Assembly (NCBI GenBank): GCA_900155495.1
Contig: FTLJ01000238.1
Span: 1-64,000 of the forward strand
DNA from: Porogramme epimiltina
Lineage: Eukaryota > Basidiomycota > Agaricomycetes > Polyporales > Polyporaceae
Length of the DNA: 64,000 bases
Reading direction: 5' to 3'
In this document: positions 23,390 to 34,330 of the stretch, in pieces
Layout: each line of letters begins with the position of its first letter
Position numbering within the stretch: position 1 is the first letter of the stretch
Made by a program: the position numbers and the translations under genes
Notes under the pieces: generated by a model
The model's database searches: none
What the model saw: only the letters and a program-made list of their open reading frames with translations
What the model was told of the DNA's origin: nothing

Positions 23390-23473
23390 GGCGCAATTCT
23401 GGCCGGGTTTGCCAACTTCTCAACCAACCTTTCAACTTGCTCACCAATCTCAATACAACCACCACCGTACATC

Positions 23474-24097
23474 ATGTCCAACGTCAACCTCCTCATTCTT
23501 CCCGACTGGGTCCAGCAGAACATCCAGCAGATCTACACTGCGAAGACGCCTCAGGACTTTGACACAGCTTTCGAGGCCTTCATTGCGACGAACGCGCGGA
23601 TCCAGTTCAACGGCAAGCACATCTCGCGCGAGCAGTACAAGACCACGATCCGTGGCGAGATATTCGATGAGGCCGGCGCGTCCGTCACCTTCAACAGCGT
23701 AGTCTCTGTGCAAGACCCCAACTCCGAGCTGGTGCGTCATCTTTCCTATCCGATCTCGCCATCATTCCTCTAAGGTGACCCTGATGCGGTGCTCGATTGT
23801 AATGATGTGTTCCATACAGACTGGCGCCGTCGGCCTCTTCTTCACGGCCGAGCTGTTCCACAAGTTCCTTGTCTTCGGTGCCGAGCAAGCGAACACCGTC
23901 AGCTCCTCACTGAACGTCGAGTACGTCCTCCGTCGACCTTTAGCTCGCGTACATTCACTGATGCTGTGCTTAATAGGGTCGTCGAGGAGCCTTCCGCTAA
24001 CCCCAACGTTGGCGACCATCGCCGCGTGTCGGTCCTCAGCGAGGTTTTGACCGATAAACCGAACCCGATTCTTCCCCCCACTCCGCTCAAGGCCTGA
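23474..24097 (+). CDS. NTF2-like small protein, copy 2 (159 aa)
   Basis: Exons are 23474-23731, 23820-23920 and 23977-24097, in phases 0 and 2. Residues 8-30 (L-P-D-W-V-Q-Q-N-I ... Y-T-A-K-T-P-Q-D-F) and D-T-A-F-E-A-F-I-A-T-N-A-R-I match the other members. Exon 2 keeps the full T-G-A-V-G-L-F-F-T-A-E-L-F-H-K-F-L-V-F-G block that copy 1 has lost. Exon 3 holds N-P-N-V-G-D-H-R-R-V-S-V-L-S-E-V-L-T, shared only with copy 1. The fold is inferred as a single-domain NTF2-like cone. It has no signal peptide, so it is probably cytosolic; ligand and role are unknown. Confidence 0.85.
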
Positions 24098-26206
24098 TCT
24101 ACTTTCTCGAGAGACCTCTCGGTAGTCAGTACAAGATGTGTAATGTCAGGAGCTACCGAATATTGTATAGTATTGTTGATCATCACGAAGCCGAGGTTAT
24201 GAATAGTGTTGAAACTCCCTTCGCTCCTCGTTATACTCAGATGACGAAGGCTCGTTCTTCATCAACCTAGTGAAATTGGTATTCTGTGAACATGGAAGTT
24301 GTAAGAAATCTACTTCCAGCAATATTTCATGATACGCGAGGCACATAATCGACCGCAAGCTGCATAGTCACTCGAGCCCAGGGAGTGTCATCTTGATTCT
24401 CGAAGAGTCGGTCTTCGTGTTCACACTTCGAGGTGGCGTCACGTGCCTTTACTCTACCGGCCGCTGCCGCCGTCTTCTAGTACCCTCCCGAACTCGATAA
24501 GGCTTGGGCCCAAACATAGTTCATTATAATTCGCTGTATACACGACGGGTGCTTGCTTTCTGGCAGCATGGATGGTTGGGGTTGTTCAAGGGACGTTTAC
24601 TGAGTAGTAGTGTCATGGAGCGTGATGCTTATGGAATGAAAACTCAGTGACTTTGTCGACTACGATTAAGGAAGAACTGTTACGGAGATGTATGAGTACT
24701 ACCTCTGAAGGAAGAGCATAATAGACACTTACACGAGAACATGGGGGCCTCGACGGGTTCAGAGAGGACCTGGATCCTCAGGCGAAGAAAAAACGTACGT
24801 CCGGACTGACGCCCAGGTCGCTCTAGATGGTCACTTATGTACGTTCAGTCGCACGTAGGTTGCTCCGCACATACCGACGGGTGCCCGCTGACCGGGATCA
24901 CCGCCAACTACGTTGGGCGTGCACCGCGACTCACAATTGTATTCCCATGTCACGGGGTCATCAAGCTTCGCTGTGAAAGCCGTCCGTGCATGTCGGAACG
25001 GCGCCTCGACGCCCGCGGACTGAGCAAAGGCCCGAAGCAGAGTTCGCTGTAAGTTCATCAGACAACGTTGACGAGAAGACTTTGAGTTCAATAGATCTAC
25101 TAGGAGCTACCTTCTCGAAGTCCGCGTTCTCGATCGCCAGGTCCGGATGGGCGCCGAGTCGTTGTTCTTCTGCGACTCGAGGCATGGAGTTCTCATAGAT
25201 AAGTCATGATGATGTGGCCACCGACGTCGAGCACCGCGCGGTTTCTCGCAGAGAACGGACTCAGCGAGACGTTGCTCGGCTACTAGAGCGGATATAAGTG
25301 TGCGCTGCGCAGGTGATTTTCACCGAAACGGGTATTCCGCACCTTGATCTACCCAGCCCCCGCCCGCGGGTTCTCAGGACTCTCGGCATCAAACTCTCTG
25401 TCTCCGAGCGTCAGGTCAGCGGGGAAGGGCAGTGAGAGAGGAAGTTCCAGGGACTCACGACGTTGGCGATAGTGTCACTGCTCCTCATGCTCCCTTGATG
25501 AAAGACGATGGGGAAACAATCCAGGGTACTGCCAAGGAAAAAGTGGTCAGCGCAATCGCTCCTTATCACCGTTCACAATAAGTTGAGTAGGTTGCTATTA
25601 GGTGCGGCCTATTTGGGTCGGTTACGGCGTCAGAAGAGAAGAGAATCACCTTTAATCGACAAGAAGAGCGCTGGTGTACAGCCACGTCGAGCTGTTGTAA
25701 GCAATCCACGATAGACGATAGGTTGCTTTCGCCGATGAGTGCCACGAAGCCTGTCGCCGGGCTACGTGCCTCCGAGTAAGTACACAGCACTCACACTCAC
25801 CACGGCGCTCAGAGAAGAAAGGAAGTTTCCGCATGAGGCCCACATGATGATGATGAGACCTGGCTCTATCAGAGATGCGCTGAAAAGAGGATAGTTGGCA
25901 GACAGCCGTTTCACAGGGGATGCCATCCGGTGAAAGACCGCTCGATGGCGGAGGACGGACATAGAAGCAACGGCGTACAGTGTCCGGAGTCAGCTGGTTC
26001 GGAGATGACGTTTCCAGGTACTCACGCTATGTAAGGGCCATACCTGTGTCGTGCATCGCTCATCGCCCCTCAAGATAAGTGCATTCCACTCACACACAGA
26101 GCATAAAGGTCTCCGGTGCTGTCCTTTTCTGGTAAGCCATAAAACTATGCGTCGGCCGTATGAGCTTTCGGACGGCATTCCTAACCCACCCCCAACAAGA
26201 AACAGT
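24098..26206. other. Intergenic; possible decayed membrane-protein gene on minus strand
   Basis: The minus strand between about 25990 and 25340 shows scattered hydrophobic stretches (for example L-I-I-I-M-W-A-S-C near 25850) and a plausible acidic end, L-G-D-R-E-F-D-A-E-S-P-E-N-P-R near 25350-25410. I could not join these into one frame or name a family. Nothing else was seen. Confidence 0.3.
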
Positions 26207-26500
26207 ATGTCAGAATACACTCCGCTGAAGACGGACACGGAGCACGAGAACGACGAAACTCACCTAAACACCAACGAGGAACTTGCCGACCGCGAACCAT
26301 CTCCGCGGAAGCCGAGTAACGAGGCCCTTGTGTGGGGCCTCGTGGCCACGACTCTGCTCGTCGTCAACGTCCTTGCGTGGGCTTACGGGGCCCATCGGCT
26401 GAGCGCCATCTTTCATGTCCTCCAAGATGCTTTAGACACCACGGACACGCGTTCTTTGCCGAGGCCGGACACTAGGAATGGGCTGGAGAAACTCTTGTAA
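26207..26500 (+). CDS. Short single-pass membrane protein, UstYa-like N-terminus (97 aa)
   Basis: A single exon. A polar head begins M-S-E-Y-T-P-L, then comes one membrane helix (residues ~44-65, L-V-W-G-L-V-A-T-T-L-L-V-V-N-V-L), and the end is D-T-T-D-T-R-S-L-P-R-P-D-T-R-N-G-L. The Y-x-P-L head, the single helix and the L-P-R-P-D-x-x-x-G-L end resemble the N-terminal part of fungal UstYa-type (DUF3328) oxidase-like proteins. The catalytic H-x-x-H-C region is absent. Short stand-alone forms like this are known in mushrooms, so it may be complete rather than truncated. The start is chosen at the M-S-E-Y-T-P-L methionine. Confidence 0.55.
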   Translation: MSEYTPLKTDTEHENDETHLNTNEELADREPSPRKPSNEALVWGLVATTLLVVNVLAWAYGAHRLSAIFHVLQDALDTTDTRSLPRPDTRNGLEKLL

Positions 26501-26925
26501 GGTGGGGAAGGAGCGAGGCACACGACGTACAGTGACTGGTTGAAGTAGGAAACTTCAACGACGGAGTAATGGATGTAATCGAAGCAATTTTCTGCCAGTA
26601 AAACTTATCAGCGTCAATGTGCATGAGGTGGGGTCGCTGCTTCCGCACCGATTGGGCTATTTCTCGGAGATAGAGTTCAACTCTGTAGACGCAAGCCAGT
26701 GCGCTTCTGATCCAATATACTCGGAACGATAGAGAATTCGGGCCGCCGCAGGCACTGGGGCCTCGAGGTGCCTGTACGGCGACCTTCTATCTATACATTC
26801 AATCTATCAGAGTACGTGTCACCGAATATGTGAGAGCCGTTCCGTGAGCGGAGAAGATGCCTGATACGACTATCCGTCAGCACGAATATCCCCGCGGGAG
26901 CTGTTAAGGAGGGCGCATACATACA
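26501..26925. other. Intergenic and promoter of the secreted-protein gene
   Basis: No gene is seen. Confidence 0.45.
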
Positions 26926-26934
26926 TATATAAAG
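26926..26934 (+). promoter_or_regulatory. TATA box of small secreted protein gene
   Basis: TATATAAAG lies 82-90 bases upstream of the ATG. It is followed by a CA/CT-rich leader (CACCACACCCAACCCC) typical of well-expressed fungal genes. Confidence 0.65.
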
Positions 26935-27015
26935 CAGCACCTCGTCCACCAAAAGACACACCACACCCAACCCCAGTGTCCAGCCTCTCCCTACCGAGCA
27001 ACCCCTTGCCTAGCA

Positions 27016-27496
27016 ATGCGCTTCACTCTCTTCTTCGCCCAATTCGCCCTCGTGTTGGCCGTTCTGGGAGCGCCGGTCAATGAGGCTCGGGGCCCCGTCG
27101 AAAACAAAGGTGGGTGCTGAAGCCGTTTGCTCGAGTGACGCATGTCAGGCTTTGGTACCCTACAAAGTCGAGATATTATGGTCTAGGGTAAGCTGACACG
27201 CGCTAACTGCAGTCGCCCTTGGGCCGGGAACCGATGCGATATTCTACGCCAACCACGTAGAGCGGGAGGTCGCTAAGGCATGTACCTCGAGATGTCCTAG
27301 AAAAATCTGGTTAATTGTGGCATCTTGTGGCAGTTGTGAAGCTATTTCGACGTACCAGTTCCAGCGGCTGCCGGCGGCGCTATGGCGTTGTTGCTGCCAT
27401 CAGGGTGTAGCAAGAAGTGTTATGGACCCAAGTATTACTTATGCTGCTATGTTGTATCATTATGGTCAAATTCCAGGTGATTGTCGTATTCCGTGA
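27016..27496 (+). CDS. Candidate small secreted cysteine-rich protein (about 125 aa)
   Basis: Exon 1 is 27016-27109 and encodes a signal peptide (M-R-F-T-L-F-F-A-Q-F-A-L-V-L-A-V-L-G-A, cleavage likely after residue ~19). Exon 2 starts at 27213 and runs open to a stop at 27494-27496. In that reading exon 2 has eleven cysteines, including C-G-S-C and C-C-C. A further intron (donor near 27284, acceptor near 27335) would switch to a frame with C-S-K-K-C-Y-G ... L-C-C, but it creates an early stop in the simplest join. I therefore report the unspliced exon 2. The strong TATA box, leader and signal peptide support a real gene. The mature part matches no family I know, so an effector or other secreted role is speculation. 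Confidence 0.5.
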
Positions 27497-28070
27497 ACAT
27501 CTGAGGCTGGTTCAAGAGTCAGTGGTGGGCCGTCCTGGCCCAGCTGTGGCAACTCGGCCGACCGCTCCCGAAAATGATACCCGACCTGGTGTGCTTATGT
27601 AATAAGTTTCCCCTTGCCTCTTTTGGGCCCAACACCCGCACGCACGAACGCCGGTCAATCGTCTTCCTTTCGGTGCTGGTATCTCACATATCCCCGGTTA
27701 CCTCGGTATGCTCTACGCGAACACGGATCCACTGCTCAACTGCGCCTCAATGCGCTTGGGTGCGCGACATGCCCAAACACGTCGCCCAGCGCTGCAATCG
27801 GCGTCATAAATCCGTCACCATGTGTAGCGCTGCTCGGCGGAAAGTGCGTATATGAGAGCCTCACCTTTCCATATACAGCGCTGACGATACATATTACAGA
27901 ATATTTACCACTTGATACCCCGCAGAGGGCACAGGTGATATCACGCTTGGAGCTGTTGATTGACAGCTGGTGTCCGGACGCTCCAGCTTTTTTGGAGGAC
28001 TCTCCAATTTCGCGTTGGTCCTCCGTCCTCAGCGGGGCCATGGGATACTGCGCGTTGTAGGATGTAAGGG
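27497..28070. other. Intergenic, no gene recognised
   Basis: Only short overlapping frames. Confidence 0.45.
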
Positions 28071-28078
28071 TATAAAAG
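28071..28078 (+). promoter_or_regulatory. TATA box of NTF2-like gene, copy 3
   Basis: TATAAAAG lies 111-118 bases before the ATG, followed by a C-rich leader. Confidence 0.65.
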
Positions 28079-28188
28079 GACCCCTACCCTCTGGCCTTCA
28101 ATCGCACAGAACCCTCCTACACCCGCCATAGCCACATCCACCAGCCAACCAACCGCCTTTACACTCCCACATCACAGAGCTAAACACC

Positions 28189-28783
28189 ATGACCGAACTT
28201 CCCCCCTTCCCCCGCCTCCCCGCCTGGACGCAGCAGGGAGTGCGCTCTTTGTACACTGCCAAGTCCCCGCAAGAGTTCGACACCGCGTTCGATGCGTTCG
28301 TCGCGCCCGATGCGCGGATCCACCTGAACGGCAAGCAGCTCTCGCGCGAGCAGTACAAGCAGAGGCTGCGCGGAGAGACGAGCGGGGAGACGGGCGCAAA
28401 CGTCACGTTCGGGCACATCGTCTCCGTCCCCGAGTCCGGGTCCGACATGGTGAGCATTGGTCAACTCACACGCTGAACTAAAGCGCGATACTAACACAGT
28501 GGTGATGATAGGTTGGCGCGGTCGGCGTATCCTTCGCGGCCGAGTTATTCCACAAGTTCGTGGTTTTCGGTGAACGCCAGGCCAATACGGTCCATTCTTC
28601 GCTTAACATCGAGTGCGTCGTACTCTCCCTGCTTGTGCGTTAGTGCTTAGTTTGATCCATGCTTGCAGGGTCGTGGCGAAACGCCCCTCGACTGTTGATG
28701 ACGCCCGTCGCGTGATGGTGCTCAACGAAGTCCAGACGGACAGGGCCGACAAGATCATCCCGCCCACTACGGACGGAGCTTAG
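28189..28783 (+). CDS. NTF2-like small protein, copy 3 (158 aa)
   Basis: Exons are 28189-28449, 28512-28612 and 28669-28783. Intron phases and exon 2 length (101 bases) are identical to copies 2 and 4. It starts M-T-E-L-P-P-F-P-R-L-P-A-W-T-Q-Q-G, then S-L-Y-T-A-K-S-P-Q-E-F-D-T-A-F-D-A-F-V-A. Exon 2 has A-A-E-L-F-H-K-F-V-V-F-G-E-R-Q-A-N-T-V. Exon 3 has D-D-A-R-R-V-M-V-L-N-E-V-Q-T-D, which parallels copy 4. A single NTF2-like domain fills the protein. No catalytic residues can be assigned. Confidence 0.85.
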
Positions 28784-30028
28784 AGGCCCTTCTCGGAGAA
28801 GCAGAGGACCCGCCTCGCGTTGTAAGATACGTCTCAGCACAGAGTCGTTGACATTGGCGAAATTTTCTTCTGCACGACATCTGTGCGCCCCATGTATGAT
28901 ATTTTGTTGTAAATAGCGTCATCGTCGTCTATAACTATTCCAGAGTGTGTGTACATGTGTGTGTTCGTGTCTCAGATGGGTCCTGAGCGCAGAACACTTG
29001 GCTCGTGAACCGATGAATGGGAGACGTTGATGCGAGACGCTTCCCAATCATCATGGGCGCTACAAAGGTTTCTCCTCCACCCTCATCATATACAACCGCG
29101 CCTCCCATACACCCCCGCCTGGACTGCCTCTCTCCGAGACCCTAGTGCCGGAAAGGTAACCCAAGAGCCTGACAGAGGAAGCTTTCGTGAACTGTGGTCC
29201 AGCCATTCCGTAAATGTCAAGGAATGCCGCGCAAGTCTGCGTCGATCGGGTTTTTGTGCGTGGCGCGCCGGTGTATTCTGCGTGAGTAGATGGTGCACGT
29301 CTATATGGAGGAAGGGAAGACAAGAAAACGGTGCGTTAGAAGGACCTAGAAGGCCCTGGTGGATGGAAGCACAAGGAGCTGTAAGCCGCATATCAAATTC
29401 TTGTTGGCGTTTTGTAAACGTTGCTCGGCCAGGAGTCCGAAGATGCTGACCATCTTCCGTTCCCTAACCGATGAGGTTTGGAACTCATTCTGCATCCTGA
29501 GGATCATTCTGCTCAATAAAAGGGGCCGTTCACAGAAAATGCACCACCCAGGTAAGTCTAAGTTTCCAACAGATACCGTCGTCTTACTGTTGCGCGCAGG
29601 GTGATGGCACATGTGGGCGCACCGAGCGTTCTCTCAAAACAGGAAATACAGTGGCATTAGAACGTGGAATACTACCCGAATATGGCTCTTGTGGACAGCC
29701 TCCGGCGGGGGGAGACGGAAGAGCAGATGAAGACCGTAAACCTTAAATAGCCAATTCGCACACGGATATCGAGGCCGCAGCCACCGACGTGCCCCTCACC
29801 TGGTAACGCCCATCTCAAGGTCTGCCTGCCCTCCTCTGCCTTCATCGCTCGCTGACAGTATGCGTTCCCCTTCCCTCTAGCATCCTTGAAGGTGAGCTCA
29901 GTACTGTCAGTAACATTCGTCGCTCACCTACCCCATGTTGGCGCTCCTCAGGGGTAGGGCGCTTGCTTGGTCGCGTCCAGGCGGTGACACGTATATCCTC
30001 AATTTTTGGACAGTTTCGTCTCCAGAAC
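28784..30028. other. Intergenic, no gene recognised
   Basis: Open frames around 29.0-29.6 kb on both strands lack any resemblance to a protein family. Confidence 0.45.
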
Positions 30029-31082
30029 ATGGACACAGGATATCCGTCGGAAGATGTTGGACCTCTTTCCGTCCCTCCTACGAAAGATCGAGAGTTTTGG
30101 TTCGAAGATGGAACGATCGTCCTCATCGTGCAAGACACCGAGTTTCGCGTCTACAAGGGTCTCCTCACAGAGCATTCTCCTATATTCAAAGATATGTTCT
30201 CAATGCCTCAGCCATCCTCCACTACAGGCAGAGGAGATCACGTGGAATCGTGTCCCACAGTACAACTTTCTTACGATTCATCGAGAGATTGGAGACACGT
30301 ACTACGCCTTTACATGCCCAGGCGAGATACCAGGTTCGCTTCCTCTTTCGTTTAGCATCGCGTTCATCTATCTCACGTCCAACAGCTTTCTCGATCAGGC
30401 GCCACCGTCACCCTCCTTTGAAGCCATCTCTGCATACATCCGTCTCTCGCACAAGTATCAGATGACACAGCTCTACCGGCGCGCGATGGACCACCTCAAG
30501 CGGCACTACACCGACAACCTCCACGACTGGCTGGAGCACGGCCTGCACGCGCCCGCAGACGACTGGGCGCTCACGCACGCGATCGGCGTGGTCAACCTCG
30601 CGCGACTCACGAACGAGACCACGCTCCTCCCGACCGCGCTCTGGATGTGCTGCCGGCTCGGCCCCGAGCTCCTCGCGGGGTTCGCGTACAGCGACGGCGC
30701 GCGCGAGACGCTCAGCGCGGACGACCTCGCGCTCTGCTGGGCCGCGCGCCCGCGCCTCGTGCAGGCGACGCTCTCCACCTTCCTCCGCATCTTCCCCGCG
30801 CCGAGCCCGGAGAGCTGCGAGCGCGGGCCGGACGCGGACGAGGGCTGCCGCCGCTTCGCGCAGGGGTTCGTGAACAAGCTGCGGAACAAGCCCGGGATCT
30901 TCACGCTCCCGGACCCGTTCATCGGGTACATCAGCATGGATGGGCCGTCGGGGAAGAGGCTGTGCGAGGGGTGCAGGGAGGCGGTGAGGACGACGTCGTT
31001 GAGACTGTATTATGAGGTTTGGAAGGAATTGCCAGCGCTGGTTGGCGTGGAGGTGCCCGGGTGGGGAGAGGACCAATGGTGA
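30029..31082 (+). CDS. BTB/POZ domain protein (333 aa)
   Basis: Exons are 30029-30333 and 30386-31082, phase 2. The donor GTTCGC is weak, but position and phase match the family. The BTB core is R-E-F-W-F-E-D-G-T-I-V-L-I-V-Q-D-T-E-F, V-Y-K-G-L-L-T-E-H-S-P-I-F-K-D-M-F-S-M-P-Q, W-R-H-V-L-R-L-Y-M. Exon 2 has S-A-Y-I-R-L-S-H-K-Y, H-A-I-G-V-V-N-L-A-R-L, S-C-E-R-G then D-E-G-C, D-P-F-I-G-Y and L-C-E-G-C-R-E-A-V ... W-K-E-L-P ... V-P-G-W. Exon 2 is strongly GC-rich compared with exon 1. An alternative ATG at 29963 would add 22 unconserved residues. It is the nearest relative of the tandem pair that follows. Confidence 0.87.
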
Positions 31083-31477
31083 GTGTGTTCGATGGACTTC
31101 GACTACCGTGTACTAATAACTTCAGCACAGAGTACCTTTGCCATGCGCGACGGAAGTCATGTTTACACCTAAACCCAATCCTTGAACTACGCGTGTTCAC
31201 TTCCTTCGGCGCTTCGCCGAGTCCGAGTTTGGCGACCGCTTCACGATACGGCCTGTTTCCGCCTCTCGCATCGATACACGTGTATTCGGTGTGATCCAGC
31301 AATCCACCATCATTCATACGTTCTGTCGTTCAGCTCTCAATCAGCTCCCAACAGCCCTCTCCTGATTGCAGTTAGCATCCAACGAGAGCCGCGTCAAACA
31401 CGGAGTAGTAGGCATAACACTGGTAAGTAACTCGGGATTCAATCTGAATGGTCCACCTTTCATCTAGAATCGTGCAG

Positions 31478-32630
31478 ATGTCAGGTGTATCATCGCGCTC
31501 GTCCTTGACAGATATGAGTGTGGAATCCAAGGAGAATGGTGCCGGAGCCGACAGTACCCCACCAATAACTCATGGCTCGGGTCTGCCCTCGAAGCCACGC
31601 AAGAGAGACGAGACATTCTGGTACGACGATGGGACCATCACCTTGGTCGTCCGAGACACGGAGTTTCGCGTGTACAAGGGCATACTCGCCGAGCACTCTC
31701 CGGTGTTTGAAGGCATGTTTTCGCTCCCCCAAGGACCGTCGACATCGACCTCCAATGAGCATTCGAGCAAGATGGTCGACGATGATTCGCGCCGCGATAT
31801 AGTTCATTTACAAGACTCGCCTCGAGATTGGCGCCATGTACTGCACGTGTACATGGTCCGCAAGGATGCGTTGAGGTTAGTAATCAATCCCGTCCATTTA
31901 CTTAATCTCAACTGTGTTCCACAGGCTGCTCGAGCAGAAACCTTTCTCCCCTTCTGCCGAAGCGATTATCGCTTACGTTCGTTTGGGCCACAAATATCAG
32001 TTCACGGAGCTCTACGAGCTTGCAATGACCCGCCTCAAATCGCACTTCGTCACCGATCTGCCGCACTGGCGCAAGATCAAGACATGGATGCCGCCAGGCT
32101 TCGACCTCATCCACGCTGTGGCGGTAGTAAACATCGCTCGCATGACCGAGGAGTACGCGCTCCTACCGATCGCGTTGTTAATCTGTTGCCGCGTCAGTGA
32201 TGACGCGATCGACGGCCTCGAGTATACCGATGGCGAAGAAGAAACATTGTCCAACGACGACATCGCACTGTGCTTAGGCGCCCACCCGAAACTCATGAAA
32301 GTCACCATGGAAACTTTCATGAGGACTCTCTTCCCCGTAGTTTCGGATAACTGCTCGCGATCTAGAGAAGCCTACAACGCATGCGTACAAACCGCACTGA
32401 AAATCTGCAACCTCCTTCCCGAGAAGGCATCTTTGGTGGCGCGCCCTAATCCCGTCATCCTCTGCGGCTCAGAATTCAGGGATGAGATCAGCGCGCTTTG
32501 CTCAGCCTGCAAAGAAAATATTCTTACACGCCAGAGAAAGCTCAGCGAAAAAGGTTGGAAGGCGCTCCCTCGTATCTTCGAGCTTGAAGACGAATTACCA
32601 ACCTGGGGAAAGGAGGCTGAGGGCTCGTAA
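31478..32630 (+). CDS. BTB/POZ domain protein, tandem copy 1 (367 aa)
   Basis: Exons are 31478-31875 and 31925-32630, phase 2. A start 30 bases upstream (31448) is possible. In the second unit the corresponding stretch begins with GTAAGTAACTC and ends GTGCAG just before ATG, which looks like a 5' leader intron, so I use the later ATG. The BTB core is E-T-F-W-Y-D-D-G-T-I-T-L-V-V-R-D-T-E-F, V-Y-K-G-I-L-A-E-H-S-P-V-F-E-G-M-F-S-L-P-Q, W-R-H-V-L-H-V-Y-M. Then come A-Y-V-R-L-G-H-K-Y, H-A-V-A-V-V-N-I-A-R-M, N-C-S-R-S-R-E-A-Y-N-A-C and L-C-S-A-C-K-E-N-I ... W-K-A-L-P-R-I-F-E-L. The W-Y in place of W-F is shared only with the second tandem copy. Confidence 0.88.
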
Positions 32631-33119
32631 GTCGTACTACTTTCTAGTTGCAGTGCCCCTCTGACATCCGCACTCCCACAGGAGGTAAATTATGGAGGTG
32701 CATTTCGAATTTGGTAGTTGAACGTTATTTCACTTCACGGAGAAATGTGTAGTACACGGTGGTAGCGGACAAATTGAATTAGTAGTGATGCAGGGCGGGA
32801 CTGCTCAGTGCGCGTGCACTTACTTTAGGCGCTTCCGATATTGAGTTCGAGGACCGCTGCAGGAATTTGCCCCCGTCTCCCACGTCGATACACATGCATG
32901 CAGCACTTGGCGTGCTGCGGTAGCATACCACCATTTATATACTGTGTCACTAAACTCTCCGTTAGTCCCCAACGATCATCCCCTGACGGCGGCCCAGGTT
33001 GGCATCAAAGTCACCAAGAGCTGCGTCTACCTCGTCTAAGCACAGAGCAGTGGGCATAATCCCAGTAAGTAACTCACGATTCAATCTGTATGGGCGACCT
33101 TTCATCGACAATCGTGCAG

Positions 33120-34278
33120 ATGTCAAGCGTTTCATCGAGTCCGACTATGGCCGATATGGATGTGCAACCCGAGGAGAATGGAGCCAGAGCCGAGAGTACT
33201 TCATGGACAACTTGTGATGCTGGTCTGTTCTCAACGCTATTCGAGAGAGATGAAACATTCTGGTACGATGACGGGACCATCACTTTGGTCGTCCGGGACA
33301 TGGAGTTTCGCGTATACAAGGGCATACTCGCCGAGCACTCCCCAATGTTCAAAGACATGTTCTTGCTCCCCCAAGGACCGCCGACACCTGCATCAAGTGA
33401 GCATTTGAAGAAGGTCGCCAACGGTGATATGCGCGGCAACGTAGTCCATTTACAAGACTCGCCTCGAGATTGGCGCCATGTGCTGCACGTGTACATGCTT
33501 CGCAACGATGCGCTGAGGTCAGCTATCAACTTTGTCCATCTACGCAATCATCTCAACCATGTTCCACAGGCTGCTCGAGCAGACGCCTTTCTCCCCTTCT
33601 GCAGAAGCGATTCTTGCATACGTTCGCTTAGGACACAAGTATCAGTTCTCGCAGCTCTACAACCTTGCAATGGCCTTCCTCAAATCACACTTCGTCACTG
33701 ATTTCACACGCTGGAGCAAGATCAGGACATGGGTACCGCAAGGTTTCCGTCACATTCACGCCGTGGCAATAGTAAACATTGCTCGCATGACCAAAGAGTA
33801 TACACTCCTGCCGACTGCGTTGTTAATTTGTTGTCGTACCAGTGACAAAATCGATTGCCTTGAGTATACCGACGGGGAAACGGAAACATTGTCGAAAGAC
33901 GATATGGAGCTATGCTTCAACGCCCACCAGAAACTGATGACGGCCACCATGGAAACTTTTATGGGAACTCTCTTCCCTGTGGTTTCTGACAACTGCACGC
34001 GGTGGAGCGAAACCCACAATGCATGCGTACAGACCGCACTCAAAATTTGCAACCTCCTCCCCGAAAGCGCCGTGACGTCTTTGGTGGCACGCCCTAACCC
34101 CGTTATCCTCGGGGCCTCACAGTTCGGGAACGAGATCAACGCGCTTTGCCCAGCCTGCAAGGAAAACATTCTTAAACGCCAGAAAAGACTCTGTGAAAGG
34201 GGCTGGAATGCGCTCCCTCGTATTTTCGAGCTTGAAGACAAGCTACCATTCTGGGGGAAAGAAGTTGGGGACTCGTAA
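33120..34278 (+). CDS. BTB/POZ domain protein, tandem copy 2 (368 aa)
   Basis: Exons are 33120-33517 and 33570-34278; exon 1 has exactly the length of its tandem partner (398 bases). Same landmarks: E-T-F-W-Y-D-D-G, V-R-D-M-E-F, S-P-M-F-K-D-M-F-L-L-P-Q, A-Y-V-R-L-G-H-K-Y, H-A-V-A-I-V-N-I-A-R-M-T-K, N-C-T-R-W-S-E-T-H-N-A-C and L-C-P-A-C-K-E-N-I ... W-N-A-L-P-R-I-F-E-L. Differences from copy 1 are mostly conservative, which argues that both are under selection. The ATG follows directly on a CAG acceptor-like site, as if the leader is spliced. Confidence 0.88.
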
Positions 34279-34330
34279 GTCACGCTACCTTCCGACTACC
34301 ATCAACCCAATCTAACAACAAGTTGAACCA

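Larger units (their letters stand above)
22432..24097 (+). repeat. Segmental duplication, copy 2 (partner 3150-4746)
   Basis: See the partner copy. This copy keeps the better-preserved NTF2-like gene and a cleaner TATA box. The junctions are blurred, and no target-site duplication or terminal repeat is visible, so a transposon origin is not supported. Confidence 0.75.
31190..34330 (+). repeat. Tandem duplication of a BTB gene unit, two direct copies of ~1.6 kb
   Basis: Unit 1 (about 31190-32690) and unit 2 (about 32825-34330) share upstream sequence (CTTCCTTCGGCGCTTCGCCG against CTTACTTTAGGCGCTTCCGA, then CGATACAC, GTAAGTAACTC and ACCTTTCATC). They also share both exons and the intron end TTCCACAGGCTGCTCGAGCAG. 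The genes differ at scattered positions, so the event is old enough for divergence but is clear at DNA level. Confidence 0.8.
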
